From NCBI GenBank assembly GCA_037447655.1, contig JBBHKE010000634.1:5001-68406 (forward strand): DNA of 63,406 nucleotides, written 5' to 3'. The position numbers were made by a program, and so were the translations under genes. Source of the stretch: Zygnema cylindricum. Lineage: Eukaryota; Streptophyta; Zygnematophyceae; Zygnematales; Zygnemataceae. Below, one piece after another: positions 11,601-24,510 of the stretch. The notes under the pieces were generated by a model. That model did not search any database, had not been told where the DNA came from, and saw nothing but the letters and a program-made list of their open reading frames with translations. How positions within the stretch are numbered: the first letter of the stretch is position 1; every line of letters begins with the position of its first letter.

Positions 11601-12061
11601 GCTTAATGTCTCACTGAATTAGTGTGACAGCAGAAAGATAATAAAATATAGGGTATAGGGACACGCGTCGTCACTTAAGAATAAAACAAGTATTTTTAGG
11701 ATGGGACAAAGCAGCTGCGGCACAGATCGAACAAAGCATCTGCGACGCAGATAGGAAAAAGCAACTGCGATATAGACAAAGCAGCCGCGATTCTTTGGGA
11801 TATAATCCGCTACAAAACGACGCAGCTGCGACGAAGCTGCGGTGAGGATGAATATGATCCGAACAGGATATTGCAGCTGCAGTCAATATAAATCGAGTCA
11901 ATAGAGGAGATTCATAAAGGGATCATAAGTGATTTGTTGGCAGGTGTTTTCCCAACCTCTGAATGGACGTATCCGGACACTTATAACTAAGCCGGCGGCT
12001 ATTAATTATACAATCACTTAGTGTTAATCTCTTAGTAATATAGATTGTACAGGGATAGATT
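11601..12061. other. Non-coding stretch with clustered CAGCTGCG motifs
   Basis: No gene is visible. At about 11710-11890 there are roughly seven imperfect copies of GCAGCTGCGG-like words, spaced about 20-40 bp apart. Related words occur in the F-family LTRs. The stretch is probably the LTR or leader of copD, split from 13194-13640 by the F1 LTR. Confidence 0.4.
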
Positions 12062-13193
12062 TGTTGTTTTGAAAAGTCAGTTTCGTGCGAACATGACAGT
12101 TTGTGAGTAAATACTTATTGCATTTAATATAGAGGTTTAAATTGATTCATGGGTTGGGGGAGCAAACTTACGGATATACCTAAATTGAATTAAGGGACTC
12201 ATTGAGTGGCTGAACAAGCATTGAGAAATGGACGGTGGATCGCGAAGCGATCCGATGTACAATAATCGAAATGTTGAAATAGGCGCCGCCGGTACAGCAA
12301 AACTGCAACACTGACAGGACAACCCAGCTGTGGTTACTTTGGATAAATATGTGCCGCTGGTACGGAGCAGCTGCGGCGCAAATAAGACAACATATTTGTT
12401 GCTATTTTCATATGATCCGTACGGATAACGCAACTTACGCAGCTGCGGATAAAATGACTAATATAGATTCTAAGTAACGATGATTGTACAGTAATAGTTT
12501 CTTAGTGGTAGCTTAGTGGTAGCTTGTTTTGTTTGACGTACGAAGGTTGCGAAGATGTCGGTGTAAATATCCTGTCCAACAGAGGTTTGTCTTTTTGCTA
12601 ATTAGTTTATTAGTGTAGATTTTTTCAGTCTGACATACCTCGAATTATTCGGGTATACTCACAATAGTTTAGATAGATGGTAAATACCGTACGGCTGGTA
12701 TGCCTCCGTACATTCATTAGTGAACTCTGTGAGTATAACTTGTAGGACTTAGAATATTTTGATTATCACAGTCAAGTTTATCAAAGCAATGGCAAACTGT
12801 TTTCTGCATCTTTGACCTGTTGGTGTGATCACCCTGTTTGGTTTTTTCATATGAAACTTTGTGAAGTTATTCTATGATATAGAATCTAGATGTGTGTGAA
12901 GTTTCATTCTATTCTGGAATTTCTCTAAGATTCTGTGAGAGGTCTAAGTGGTTAGTTTGTGAAGCTGTCAACTGTTTTTGTGAAACTCTAGAGCTTATTT
13001 CTTCTAGATTCCTTGGTTGATTTGGCTATAACTTTGGGAGATTACAGTGTCTATAATATAATGTCTAATGGTGCAGTTTGAGGGGGTTTTTCTTATTGTG
13101 AAGTAATCTGTGCTGTCTGAAAAACAGATGTTTGAGGGGTAGTCTGTGGTGCTTACGAGAGTAGTCCATGGCTGAAATAGGCTATGGACAACA
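12062..13193 (+). repeat. F1: F-family solo LTR, duplication AGATT
   Basis: This 1132-bp LTR begins TGTTGTTTTG and ends GCTATGGACAACA. AGATT at 12057-12061 and 13194-13198 is the target duplication, and no internal sequence is present. A solo LTR like this arises by recombination between the two LTRs of one element. The last 26 bp plus the flank are repeated again at 13223-13271. Confidence 0.9.
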
Positions 13194-13640
13194 AGATTAA
13201 CTTTAGCGTGATGAGTAGTACTCATGGGTGAAATAGGCTATGGACAACAAGATTAACTTTAGCATGATGAGGAGAAATCAGATCTTAGTGGCAGTTCGGT
13301 TCGTGGATGTATCTCTCAGGAACACTCGTATTGGAGGTATATCATTATGTAATATGATAACCAGGAGTAGAAACTGACTACGAGTATAACACTTAGGATG
13401 AAGAACATTTTATGTATCCAGACTTCCAGAATGTGTAATCCGCAGACTGTTTTTTTTGGATTGAGTTGCATATCTTGGTGTATGTTGGATCAATTAGGCT
13501 AAAACTTTGGGAGTTGTTAGTGTTTGTGATATTCTAAACAGTGGTATAGTGTGAAGCAGTGTTGGATCATTGTGTCAAATATAGTGAGCTGTAGAAAACA
13601 ATTGTTTGGTAGGATTTTTCATAGCTTTTGAGAGTGTATC
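13194..13640 (+). other. copD leader (5' LTR end or 5' UTR)
   Basis: This T-rich, non-coding stretch runs directly into the copD gag ATG at 13641. No LTR end or primer site could be fixed. A phrase like GGCTAAAACTTTGGGAG near 13497 resembles a phrase in the F LTR (near 13022). Confidence 0.4.
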
Positions 13641-15104
13641 ATGTCAACTTCTACTACTATTGTTGCTCCTCCACCTGCACCGGTTGTTGGAGAACAACAT
13701 GTTATAGGCATGTCATCAAGAATTCCTATCTTCTCGGGGGAAAAATATGTTTATTAGGCGGATATGGTGGAAACGCATTTCGCAGATGTTAATCTTTTGG
13801 TTATTTTGGATGGTTCATTGGCGGAATCAGATTCGTCTTGGTCGAAGAAAATTTGCAAGCTTGATCTGTTCTGAAATTTTGTATATCGGAAGAATTGGCA
13901 ATGTCTCCGATAAAAATGCAAAAGGTGATCGATATCTGGAAGTCTCTCAAAGATAATTACGAAAAGGCTAATGTCCAAGAGGAATTATTTCTGGCTGGCC
14001 AAATTTGGGACTATAAATACACGGAAGGCACAATGGCTGAATATGGTAACAAGTTTCGAATTCTAATAGATTCTTATGCCTGTGCATGTGGATATTTTCC
14101 TCAGTTTTAGCAGGCTGCATTACTTACGAGGGGTCTTCCTAATAGTATGAAAGCATCGTCTGATAGGTTAAAACAAAAAGATAAAGCCAACTGAACCTTA
14201 CAGTTAACCATTAATTTGATTTTAGAGGAGGAGGTTAATTCTAAAATTCAAAGAGGAGAAAAGCAGGCAGAGGCCTTTAATGCAGAATTTGTCAAAATGA
14301 CAGAGTTTAATCAGCATAGAAATCAGTTTAATCAAGACAAGAAAGAGTTTAAACAACCTAATCAGAGAGGAATTAGACATTCTTTCAATGCATGTTTTTA
14401 TTGTAATGAGAGAGGTCATGGATAAAGGTTCTGTCATGAGCTTAAGAAAGCTAACAAAACAGGTTTGTATAGGCTTGTATGGACACAAAGCCGGTTTAAT
14501 CAAGGCTTCACAAGATCTACACCTCAAGGAAATGCACTTTTCTCGCATCTTCATCTTACCAGGACAGGTCTCTGACACCATCCGAAGAGGAGGAAGAGGA
14601 CTTATTCGCAATGGCAGCAGCATTGGAGGGTGCAAAAGACACAGGATGGATAATGGACACAAGAGCATCGGCACACATGTGCTAAAAACAAAGCAATTTT
14701 CAAGAATTTACAATCAACACCAAAGAAAAATATCTACTATGCTTGTGGTATGAGTGTACATACACGAGTTGTAGGTGATGTCTCCTTGCTGGTTGATATA
14801 GAAGGAAAGGCAATTGAGAGAACTCTTCACAATGTTCTCTTTGTCTCGGATTTTAAGAAAATTTTGTTTTCCACTTCTTTGGTAAAAAGTAAAGGGTTTG
14901 AGGTCAATTTAAAACATGGTCAACAGGTTGTTAGCAAAAACAGAAAGATTGCGCTCAGAAGCACTAGAGATGCCAACAAAATATTTCGAATAGATATACC
15001 CAATAATAAAGAAAATACAGTTTTGTATTCGGGTGCAGTAACTTCTGATGAGTTGTGGCATAAGAGGTTAGGTCATGTGCACTATGAGAGTTTGAAAATA
15101 AAAT
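13641..15104 (+). pseudogene. copD gag-protease remnant (different copia lineage)
   Basis: The gag N-terminus is MSTSTTIVAPPPAP, followed by IPIFSGEKYVY, a frameshift, then IWKSLKDNYEKANVQEELFL and EGTMAEYGNKF: the usual copia gag layout. The CCHC knuckle CFYCNERGHG..FC is at about 14391-14432 with one stop inside. The protease site reads MDTRASAHMC near 14650 (DTGA changed to DTRA). Later blocks are VVGDVSLLVDIEGKAIER and DELWHKRLGHVHYESLK, the start of the integrase zinc domain. An LTR insertion at 15105 splits the integrase. Its gag sequence differs from copA/copB, so this is a separate and older family. Confidence 0.82.
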
Positions 15105-16361
15105 TCTATGGGCTCCATTGCCCACCGAATTCGCAGATCCAAAAGAAGCTAATCTAGATAGTGCCGACTCCAAGTTGATATAAACCCAAATGAATGATCC
15201 CTTGACAATCAGAACCCCACTACACCTTCACACGTGTGAAGAGAAGACCTTCTGTGTGCTCAGTTCCACCACAGAATGCAAAGCTTGAATATGTAATTTG
15301 GACAATATTACCCACTTTGACTTTCCCACTGAATAAGTGCCACCCTGGAACGCAAAGACCGTAACCGACTACACCCTTGTGTAGCTTGGACTCCCCTGAG
15401 TCCGCAGCAAAAAGAATCACTGAATTTGCACACCCGAGCATTAAGTTATGGTTGGTGAAAGATGACCTTTATAGTTATAAGCTATCTTAGAGAGAGGTAC
15501 CTAAATATCACTAAGTCTTGGTTTGCCTACTCACGACAACCTACTACTAAACCCTAGTCCAATAAGAACACTATTTAGCATAAGAAGGTACAATGGGAGA
15601 TATTCCTATTGTACAACCATTGTACGACATGGTCTAATAGGTGACACCTGTCAAATCGGGAGTCATGGTTCCTCCTCCCATCTTCTCCGGTATCAAATAA
15701 TGTGACGCCACGTGGCACCGCGTGATGCTATCTCCGAATGCCGCCAAAATCTCACTTCGCGTGGCGGCTACAATACCGGTCGTTCGATCAAAACATATTT
15801 TACACGGTTCAGTTTCGCATAGATGCATGAATTGTTCCTCTTCGTTGGTCTGGTGTTAATTAGATGTCACGTTAATGTTTTTTAATCTTTGAAACCCATC
15901 ACTTGTATCATTTGATAACGCCTTATTGGATAAGGCGTCTCACTAACAAAAATTTCCATAAACCTAGGTTCAAATCTGGTCTAGAGCAGCTTTTAGTTAT
16001 TTGTCAGTCTGTCTGGCAATTTTGTACCTGAACACTTATAAATACCTATTGTACCCAAAGTACCTCAACGTTGATTCGGTATAATAGCTAAAACTAACGG
16101 CTACTAAAGTATTTCAATGGCTTGTAGATACTAGGATCAAATCCTTGATTCGGCGGTCTCATTTTTGGTACAAACTAAGTATTAGTCTATTCTCTGTCTC
16201 CTTGGACATTATAGATAGCCATGGTTCTAGCTGTCTCTCCGGTCTTCAATGATTGCAACAAGTATGGGGACTGGAGAGTTTGAGCGAGAACCAGGCTGCC
16301 TTTGCTAACTTACTCTATTTATTTTTCCAATACAGACCTAGAAAATACATCAATTTCAACA
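15105..16361 (-). repeat. Solo LTR (copA/copB type) in copD
   Basis: This minus-orientation LTR of about 1.26 kb interrupts the copD integrase. Its right end AATTTCAACA at 16361 is the standard outer end. The left end is uncertain: the first 200 bp are unlike other copies, and clear similarity starts near 15300 with the GACTCCCCTGAGTCC hairpin. No clean target duplication was found. Confidence 0.65.
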
Positions 16362-17480
16362 AAAAAAGATGGTGAATGCTGGTAAAATAGAATGAGTCAC
16401 TCTTTTAGATCAGTCAGTTAAAACATGTGATGGCTTTGCACTAGGAATAATACACACATTACCGTTTCCTCAGGAATCTAAACATCGGTCCACTAAACTT
16501 TTGCAACTAGTTCATTAGGATATTTTCGGACTTGCGAAAAAATCATCTTCCAAAGGGATGAAATATATGGTTACGTTTGGAGATGATTTTTTGAGGTTTA
16601 GTAAAGTCTACTGCAGGAAGGACAAGAGTGAAGTGTTCAGCCAATTCAAACACTACAAAGCATGGGTGGAGAGACTACATGGTCTGGCAATTTTGGAACT
16701 TAGATCGGACAACTGCGGCGAATATATGTCAAAAGAGTTTGAAAACTTCCTACTTAAAGAAGGCATTACTCATTAGCTAACTATCCCCTATTCACCGAAA
16801 CAATATAGGGTTTCAGAGAGACTTAATAGACTTATCACAAAGAGTTCTAGGTCCATGCTTGTAGATAAAGACGTGGATCCAAAATTTTGAAATGAAAAAT
16901 TGAATTGTGTTGTTTATATAAAAAATAAAATAGGGTCAAGATTAGTAAAAACTACTCTTTACGAGGTCTGGATTGGTAGAAAACAAGATGTTAGCCATTT
17001 TAAATTCTTAAATAGCAAATGCTTTATTTTAGATACATCTAAAGACAGATGGAAAAAAGAACCTAAAGGATTGCCCCGTATTTTGTTGGGGTATGATGAT
17101 CACTCCAAACAATATATAGAGTTTTTGTATTTGAGAAATCAAAAATAATTGAAGCAAGGAATATTATTGTCAAGGATGAGCTTGACTCGATATATTTATT
17201 TAAAATGACAGAGCAACAAAAGCAGCAAAAAGTACAGGAATATATCATTTTAGATTGTAAACAAGAGATTGTCAGACAGATGCAAGGGCCTGCGGTGGTG
17301 ACACCTATGTCTGAAATTCACCAAGTTCCTTAACAAGGCCAGTTTTAGCACGCTGACCAGATTTCGAATCCTACGGGTTTTACACAAAGACAAAAAAGAA
17401 ATGCAAGGGATCCAACCATTTCAGCCTCAAAATTTCCTACGGGAAGATGATCCAGAAGCCGGCTGCAAGCAAACTCCCAC
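16362..17480 (+). pseudogene. copD integrase remnant
   Basis: This continues the frame broken at 15104. The first catalytic block is LVH.DIFG near 16515 with a stop (TAG) at the residue before Asp. The second is SDNCGEYMSKEF near 16707 and the third SERLNR near 16815. The C-terminal part reads LYEVWIGRKQDVSHFK and LLGYDDHSKQYIEF. It runs on to LQANSHFV before copB1 interrupts at 17486; RT resumes at 23859. Confidence 0.82.
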
Positions 17481-17485
17481 TTTGT

Positions 17486-18478
17486 TGTTGAAATTAAAGG
17501 TTTATTCAGGTATTTTCTATGATCTAAATAGGAGCAGGAAAAAACACCGACAACCTGCTTTTAACTTCTCTCTCTAGCCCCCAAACTTCCCATAGTCACT
17601 GAAGGCAGGAGAGGAAGCTACAGCCATGGCTGCCTATGCTTGTGCTAGAGTCAAAAGGCAACCTTTTGGTAAACTTACCAAAAAGGTTCACGGACCCAGG
17701 ATTTGATCCTGGTACCTACCGTCCGTCCAAGTAGCCTAGTGTCGTTACCATGTAGCCTAGCACCTGTGTTGAAATATATAGGGTACGATAATTACTTAAA
17801 GACGTGGAAATAGAGAAGTTCATTTAACTAACGAACGGACCACAATCACATAGGCATAGTTAGATAGAATTAGATCAAAAAGTATTGCTTGTATTTTTAT
17901 CGCCTATAAATTAAGGCCGATATCAATCGAACGGCAGAGGAAGAAGCCGAGATCATGGAATGGACAATTAGGTGATTTGCGAACACAGCCACACCGAGTG
18001 ACACGTGGGAACATGACATTGGATAGCAGCATCTCCGGGACATACCATGGCGAACCCGGATATGGCATGCGTCGTCTTCTTGGCGATGTCGTACAACGGT
18101 CGTACAGAAAGTACTTCAGGCCAAGTACCTATCTGTACTGTATTGTGAATTGATCCGCTCTGTATTTAAGTAGTAGAGGGATTAGAGAGGGGTTTAGGAC
18201 TTAGGAAAATTAGAGGTAGCCGCCTCTCTCTCCTACAGATCTCCTGTATAAAAGGTCATCTTTGACAATTGATAATTAACTGCTTAGGGGAGCAAATTCA
18301 AGGATTCATTTTGTAACAAACTAAAGGGAGTCTGTTCTTCTACGGGAAGAAGTCTGATCAGTCTGTATTCTGTTAGGGTGTCAGTAATACTCACACAAAG
18401 ATTAAGGGATTGAGGCTATCCTAAGGGGCTTTAGGTAAGCTGCCTACTATGAGTACCAATGGTGGTCTCACAGTTATA
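17486..18478 (+). repeat. copB1 5' LTR
   Basis: It starts TGTTGAAATT and ends AGTTATA (CA decayed to TA). It carries a G-box CACGTG at 18002-18007 and a TATA box TATAAAAG at 18247-18254. The gag ATG at 18459-18461 lies 20 nt before the LTR end. Codon 7 (CAG in relatives) is TAG here, which would stop initiation from that ATG. Confidence 0.9.
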
Positions 18479-21400
18479 GGTTATGGGCCCACCCTCTAGG
18501 GTGCCCACATTCAATGGAGTTGGATTCATCTACTAAGAGAGTATGATGATAGGAGCCTTATGTGGGAAAAGATTTTAGGGAATAGTGAGTGGGAGAGTAA
18601 AGCGCCCATCCGGTCTTGCTATCCCTTCAAGGTTTGCAGAAAGTAGATTTGCTAGGAAACTAGATCCACCACCATCTGAGGACTTAGAAGACGGAGAAAG
18701 CATCGTGATGGAAAAGGGGAAAGAAAAAGGAAAAACCACACCAATTGCAATGAGCTCTGTTTTCATATCTATTGTTCCGAGGAATGAGGAGAATGACATC
18801 GATACTTGGGAGAACAACAACGTGGCGGCCAAGCATTTTATCCTCCGCCATCTCACACAAGGACTCGTAGGTCGTTATTTACAGGTGGAAAGGGCATCTG
18901 ATCTTTAGGATGCGCCTATAGAGATGTACCGGAGCGGTAGGATTCATGAACAGAAGCTGGCAGAGTAAAAAGATCAATGGATACTTTCACAAAGGAAAGA
19001 AGGTGCTCAATTTTCTGCAATGAGCTGGCTATACTCTTCATCGAGTTAGAGTGTGGAGGAAAGGTAGAAACTGAGAAGGCAAAGGTTAACTGCTTACTCA
19101 TGAAACTACCCGATGAGTATGAGAACATTGTGAACCGGGTACAAAAATTGCCGGACTCCAAGTGGATATGGAATTTGGTAGTTGGTATGATCGTCGTCCG
19201 TGAGAATACTATCGAAATCTGAAGGGGAGTTAAGAGTGGACAAGCCTTGGCGGCCAGAGCAAGTTGGAGAAACAAAGATTCACGAAAACCCCTTAGAAGT
19301 CATGGAGGGGGTGACCAGACAAATCAATTTGATGAGTCTGAACAAGGGGACCTAAAGGGCTTTGTCATTTGTGCAAGAAAACTGAGCATTCCATGGCGAA
19401 ATGTACCAAACTGACCAAGCTTCGGATCAAGGAGGGGCAGACCGAGGGTCAGCCACGAGGAAAGAGAAAGGTACTTGTCACACAGGTACTTGAGGAGGAA
19501 TGGGATAAGGAGGACGATGAACTTCTTTTGGATGAGGAGTTGGAGGCAAAGACAGATGTCAAAATTCCACGGAAGCAGAAATGTGCTTTCGGTGGATTGA
19601 AAGGTGAAGGGTGTTGGATTGTGGATTCAGGTGCCTCCATTCAAATGTGCAAGGATAAGAATATGTTCACAAAGCTGAGAAAGATTCCTTCAGTAGAGAT
19701 TAAATACGGGGATGGGAGGGTAGTTACCACTACTTATGTAGGATCGGTAGATCTAAAAGTCATAGTGGAAGGAAAAACCTCAATAGTTACATTCTCCGAT
19801 GTATTGTTTATTCTGGAGTTAAACAAAAATCTTATCTCTACATCTGTATTAGATGATAAAGGTTTTGAAACTAGCACCAGGAAAGGAGTTTTTACAGCTT
19901 GCTTTGAGGAAAATGTGTATTTCACCGTTGAGAATGGTAGCCAAGGAATGTTCACGCTTACTTTAAGTAATGAAAAACTCAAACTTTACTATGCTGGTGT
20001 CAATGATATTATGTTGTGGCATAAGAGACTTGTCCATGTGAATCTAGAAAAGCTAAAAGAAATGAAAAAGATCGGAGCAATTGAAGGGATACGCTTTGGG
20101 GAAAATGAGAACTTAAGTGATTGTAGTGGGTGTGCTCAGGGTAAAGCGCATAGATTACTATCTCCAAAAGAAGCAACCTAAAAAGGAGAAAAAAATCTTG
20201 ATTTGGTAGACACGGACATTTGGGGACCGGCAAGATTGCCATCACCCGGAGGGAAAAGATTTATGCTAACCATTACCAATGATTGGTCTCGGTACTCCCG
20301 GGTATATTTTTTGAAAAACAAATCAGAAACTATGGAGTATTTCAAACAATATAAAGAATGGGCCGAGAAGCTTCACAAGACATTAATTAAGAGAATAACA
20401 AGTGACAATAGAGGGGAATATACCTCCAATCAGTTTGAGGAGTTCTTAAGAGAGGATGGTGTGCAACATCAAAAGACAGTTTCAAAAACCCAGAACAGAA
20501 TGGTGTTGCCGAGAGATTGAATAGGACATTGAATGATAGCGCCCGGAGTATGTTGTCAGATAAAATGATAGGAAAAACATTTTGGGCCGAAGTTATGAAT
20601 TGTGCTTATTATTTGAGAAATAGAGTAGTTATTTCGGCGGTGACAAGCCAAACTCCATATGAGAGATAGATCGGCGGAAAACGAGATCTATCCCACTTAA
20701 AGGTTTTCGGTAGTAAAGTCTTCAGTTTTGATACAGATAAATCTAACTGGAAACTAGATCCTAAAGGGAAACCCGGATACTTGTTGGGATATGATGAGGA
20801 TGTAAAACGGTATAGAGTGTATGATCTAAAGAGAGAAGATATAATTCTAGTAAAGCACCTGGTAGCTATGGATGAAAGGAAATCCATATATCCCTTCAAA
20901 TCCTCAAAGTCAATCAGAATCAGATTTGAGTCAGACACTTCTGATGACTTTCATCTTCCTAACTATCCTGGTCTCCAAGAAGATGATACTCTTGCAAGAT
21001 CGGATGATATTTTTGCAGGTTCAAAACAGACCAAGAAAGACTTGGACTAGGAAACACCGGTGACACTTATACCTGAAGCGAAAGACGTGGTTGAAACGGA
21101 TATATATCTGAGGGACAGGGGAGAAGCCGTGGTGATTCGAAAGAATTCACGGGAACCATCTATTCCGGCCGCAGATTTTGAGGGAGGGAGAAGAAGCAGC
21201 AAAAGACTTGAAGAGAAACAAGTTAACAACAAGGTAACTAAACTTTCTCACCCGGATGAACCTCAAACATATGGAGAGGCAATGAAATGCCAGGAGAGAA
21301 ACTGGTGGAAGACGGCCATTAATGAAGAGATGGCTTCAATCATGGCTTCTCATACATGGGAGTTGGTGGACTGTCAATCCGATTGAAAACCAATTGGATG

Positions 21401-22844
21401 TAAGTGGGTTTTCAAATTAAAACTGAATCCAGACAATAATATTGAGCGGTATAAAGCGCGGTTAGTGGCCAAAGGTTTTACTCAGAAAAAGGGAATACAC
21501 TACGAAGAAATCTTTGCTCAAGTCGTCAAATTTCCCTCGGTCCGAATACTTCTCAGTTTGGTAGCTGCAGAAGACATGGAAGTACACTAGATGGACATCG
21601 AGACAACTTTCTTGCATGGAGAACTAGAAATCTTCATGCGACAACCGGAAGGATTCGTGGAACAAAGAGAGGAACGTAAGGTATGCCGGCTGATCAAATA
21701 TCTCTTTGAATTGGAACAGGCGCCTTGACAATGGAACAAGAAACTTGATGAGTTCCTTACCAGTCGGGGATACATCTGGATCAGTTAAGATCATTCAATT
21801 TGTGTTTTTGAAGATGACGAAGGTATCATTCTTATTGCAATTTACGTTGATGATTTGCTTGTTCTGAGTAAGTCAATGGAGAACATCAACAAACCTAAAA
21901 TAGATTTAAAGGGAAGATTTGAAATGAAGGACATGGGGGAGGCTAGATATATTGTGGGAATACAAGTAAAGAGAGATAGAGAAAAGAGAATAATTAGACT
22001 AACTGAGAAAGAGGCAATTGGAAACATGTTGGAAAAATTTCAGATGGACAAAACCAATAGTTGTACAACTCCCATACATCTAAAGAAGGTAAGTGAGGGG
22101 AGTGAGGAAGGAGATATCCTAATTTTAGATGATGAACTAGGTCAAGAAGAGAAGAAGTTTATGCAGACTATCCCATACTAACATGTATTGGGCAGTCTGA
22201 TTTATTTTATGAATTGTACCAGACCGGATTTGGCAACAGCTGTAGGAGAGCTAAGTAGGAATCTGAATGCTACTACCAAAAGGGATTGGGAAGTTGCTAA
22301 GAGGGTCCTCAAATATCTCATAGGAACTAGGGATCTATGGCTCTATGTGGGTGGGGAAAATAATGATATCACCACTTAGAGTGATGCCAGCTATAGGGAT
22401 GCTCCGATGCAAAGATGTACATCTGGATATGTGATGTAAGTGGGGAAAAGTGCTTTTTCCTAGAGTAGTAAACAACAAAAGGTCATTGCTCAGTCCACCA
22501 TGGAGGCAGAGTATATGGCATCTTACTCTGCTGTGAAGAAAATGATGTGGGTCAAATCCTTGCTTGGTGAATTGGGGCATCTTAAGAGTGGAATTCAGAA
22601 AATATTATATGATAATCAAGCAGCAATTGCAATTGCTGCTAATCCCAAACATCACTTTAAAGCAAAGCACATGGATATCAGACTTAGCTTTGTCAGGGAA
22701 AAGGTGGAGAACAAAATAATAAGTTTGGAGTATAGACGAAACAGTGAGATGGTGGCAGACATGATGACACAGCTTGTGCCTTCTCTTAAATTATTTTTTT
22801 GCAGAAGAAGTGTGGACTCAAATCTAAAAGTGACTAGAAAATAA
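18459..22844 (+). pseudogene. copB1 gag-pol remnant
   Basis: Blocks in order: gag (AAKHFILRHLTQGL near 18830; LLMKLPDEYENIVNRVQ near 19095), knuckle CHLCKKTEHSMAKC at about 19360, and protease VDSGASIQMC near 19620. The integrase zinc domain is LWHKRLVHVN...CSGCAQGKAH. Integrase has DTDIWGP, SDNRGEY (changed from DNGGEY) and, after a frameshift at about 20490, NGVAERLNRT. RT has RYKARLVAKGFTQ and an intact AIYVDDLLVLSKS near 21838. RNase H has TMEAEYMASYSA, DNQAAIAIAANPKHH and KHMDIRLSFVREKVENK. The longest open piece (270 codons, 19369-20181) joins gag end, protease and integrase start. At least ten in-frame stops or frameshifts are visible. Confidence 0.88.
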
Positions 22845-22850
22845 GGGGAG

Positions 22851-23853
22851 TGTTGAAATTAAAGGTTTACTTAGGTATTTTCTAGGTTACTTAATTGATC
22901 TAAATAAGAGCAGGAAAAAGCAGAGGCAGCCTACTTCTAACTTCTCTTTTTAGCCCCCATACCTGTCGTAGTCACTGAAGGCTGGAGAGGAAGCTAGAGC
23001 CATGGCTGCCTATGGTTCTAGTAGAGTCGGAAGGCAGCCCTTTGGTAAACTTACCAAAAAAGGTTGATGGACCCATGATTTGATCTTGGTACCTACCGTT
23101 TGTCCAAGTAGCCTAGTGTCATTACCATGTAGCCTAGCACCTGTGTTGAAGTATATAGGGTCCGATAACTACTTAAAGACGAGGAAATAGAGAATTTCAT
23201 TTAACTAACGAACGGATCACAATCATATAGACAAAATAAGATATAATTACATCGAAAAGTACTGCTTGTATTTTCAACGGCTATAAATTAAGGCCGATAT
23301 CAATCGGACGGCGGAGGAAGAAGCCGGGATCACGGAATGGACGATTTGGCGGTTTGCGGTCACAGCCACACTAGGAGACACGTGGCAATATGACATTGGA
23401 AAGCGGCATCTTCGGGACATACCATGGCGGACCTGGATATGGCAAGCGTCGTCATCTTTGCCATGTTGTACAATGGCCGTACAGAAAGAACTTCGGGCCA
23501 AGTAACTTTCTGTACTGTACAGTGAATTGATTCGCTCCGTACTTCAGTTGTAGAGGGATTAGGGAGGGGTTTAGGACTAAGCAAAATTAGAGGTAGCCGC
23601 CTCTCTCTCCCAGAGAGCTCATGTATAAAAGGACTTCTTTGACCATTGATAATTAACTGCTCAGGGATCAAATTCAAGCATTCTATTTGTAACAGACTAA
23701 GGGGAGTCTATCTTCTACGGGGTGAAGTCTGATCAGTCTGTATTCTGTCAGGGTGTCAGTAATACTCACCCAAAGACTAAGAGATTGATGATATCCTAAG
23801 GGTCTTTTGGTAAGCTGCCTACTCTGAGTACCAATAGAGGTCTTAGAGTTACA
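22851..23853 (+). repeat. copB1 3' LTR
   Basis: It begins TGTTGAAATT directly after the purine tract and ends AGAGTTACA. It keeps the terminal CA lost from the 5' copy, and a TATA box (GTATAAAAGG) near 23622. Confidence 0.9.
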
Positions 23854-23858
23854 TTTGC

Positions 23859-24310
23859 CTACTCCGCGGCCTCAAGGGAGCCTTTGTCCATTCAAGAGGC
23901 CTTCTCATCACCAGAACGACATCAGTGGATTGGGGTAGCTAACGACGAAATGAAATCGATCATGGAAGTTGAAACATGGGAACTTGTGGATCTTCTTCCA
24001 GACTGAAAAGAAATTGAGTGCAAATGGGTATTGAAGGTTAAGTTAAATCCCGATAATACTATTGAACGATACAAAGCTAGGCTTTTGGCAAAGGGGTATA
24101 ATCAAAAGGAAGGAATTGATTTTGAAGAAACTTTTTCTCCGGTTGTAAGATTTTTGAAAGTTATAATTTTGATGTCCATAGTTGCTTCAGAAGATATGGA
24201 AATATACAAATGGATGTCAAAACAGCCTTCTTCCATGTAGAGCTAGAAGAGACCATTTATATGCAATAGCCTTAAATGTTTCCAGAGCCAAGAAAAGAGC
24301 ATCTTTGCCA
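23859..24310 (+). pseudogene. copD reverse transcriptase remnant
   Basis: After copB1 the copD frame resumes: EAFSSPERHQWIGVANDEMK, then WELVDLLPD, a stop, CKWVLKVKLNPDNTIERYKA and GIDFEETFSPVVRF near 24115. After a one-base shift it ends FPEPRKEHL near 24300. The YVDD block and RNase H are missing because the sequence passes into a copA LTR fragment at 24302-24318. Confidence 0.82.
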
Positions 24311-24510
24311 CTCCATAATTAATCGCCTGGTTGGGCGTTTTTAGTGATTCTTCTTGCTCTGGACTCAAGTGAGTCCAGACTGCACAGAGGTGCAGTCATT
24401 TTGTCTATTTGCCTGCTTCGGTGGTAGCAATCCTAGTTGAAAGTGGGTTAGTCAAAAGCTATCTAAAAGCTTCTTGAATTTTGAAGTCCAATGGGGGACA
24501 CAAAATTGCA
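24302..24510 (+). repeat. Truncated copA LTR (3' end only)
   Basis: This 0.2-kb piece matches the last fifth of the copA LTR: TAATTAATCGCCTGG, the GGACTC/GAGTCC hairpin, the GACTGCAC/GTGCAGTC hairpin and the end CACAAAATTGCA. It joins copD RT on the left and gypE gag on the right, without a primer site after it. It may be the remains of a solo LTR cut by the deletion that joined copD to gypE. Confidence 0.8.

Larger units (their letters stand above)
17486..23853 (+). mobile_element. copB1: full-length Ty1/copia element in copD
   Basis: It carries two LTRs (17486-18478 and 22851-23853), a tRNA-iMet-type primer site at 18479-18493, a polypurine tract AATAAGGGGAG ending at 22850, and gag, protease, integrase, RT and RNase H in copia order. 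TTTGT at 17481-17485 and TTTGC at 23854-23858 are the target duplication with one change. Joining the flanks restores the copD frame between integrase and RT. The LTRs differ by frequent substitutions and small indels, so the insertion is old. Confidence 0.93.

Noticed and set aside
15105-16361. Full element instead of solo LTR
   Set aside because: No primer site, coding region or second LTR is present between the two halves of copD integrase.
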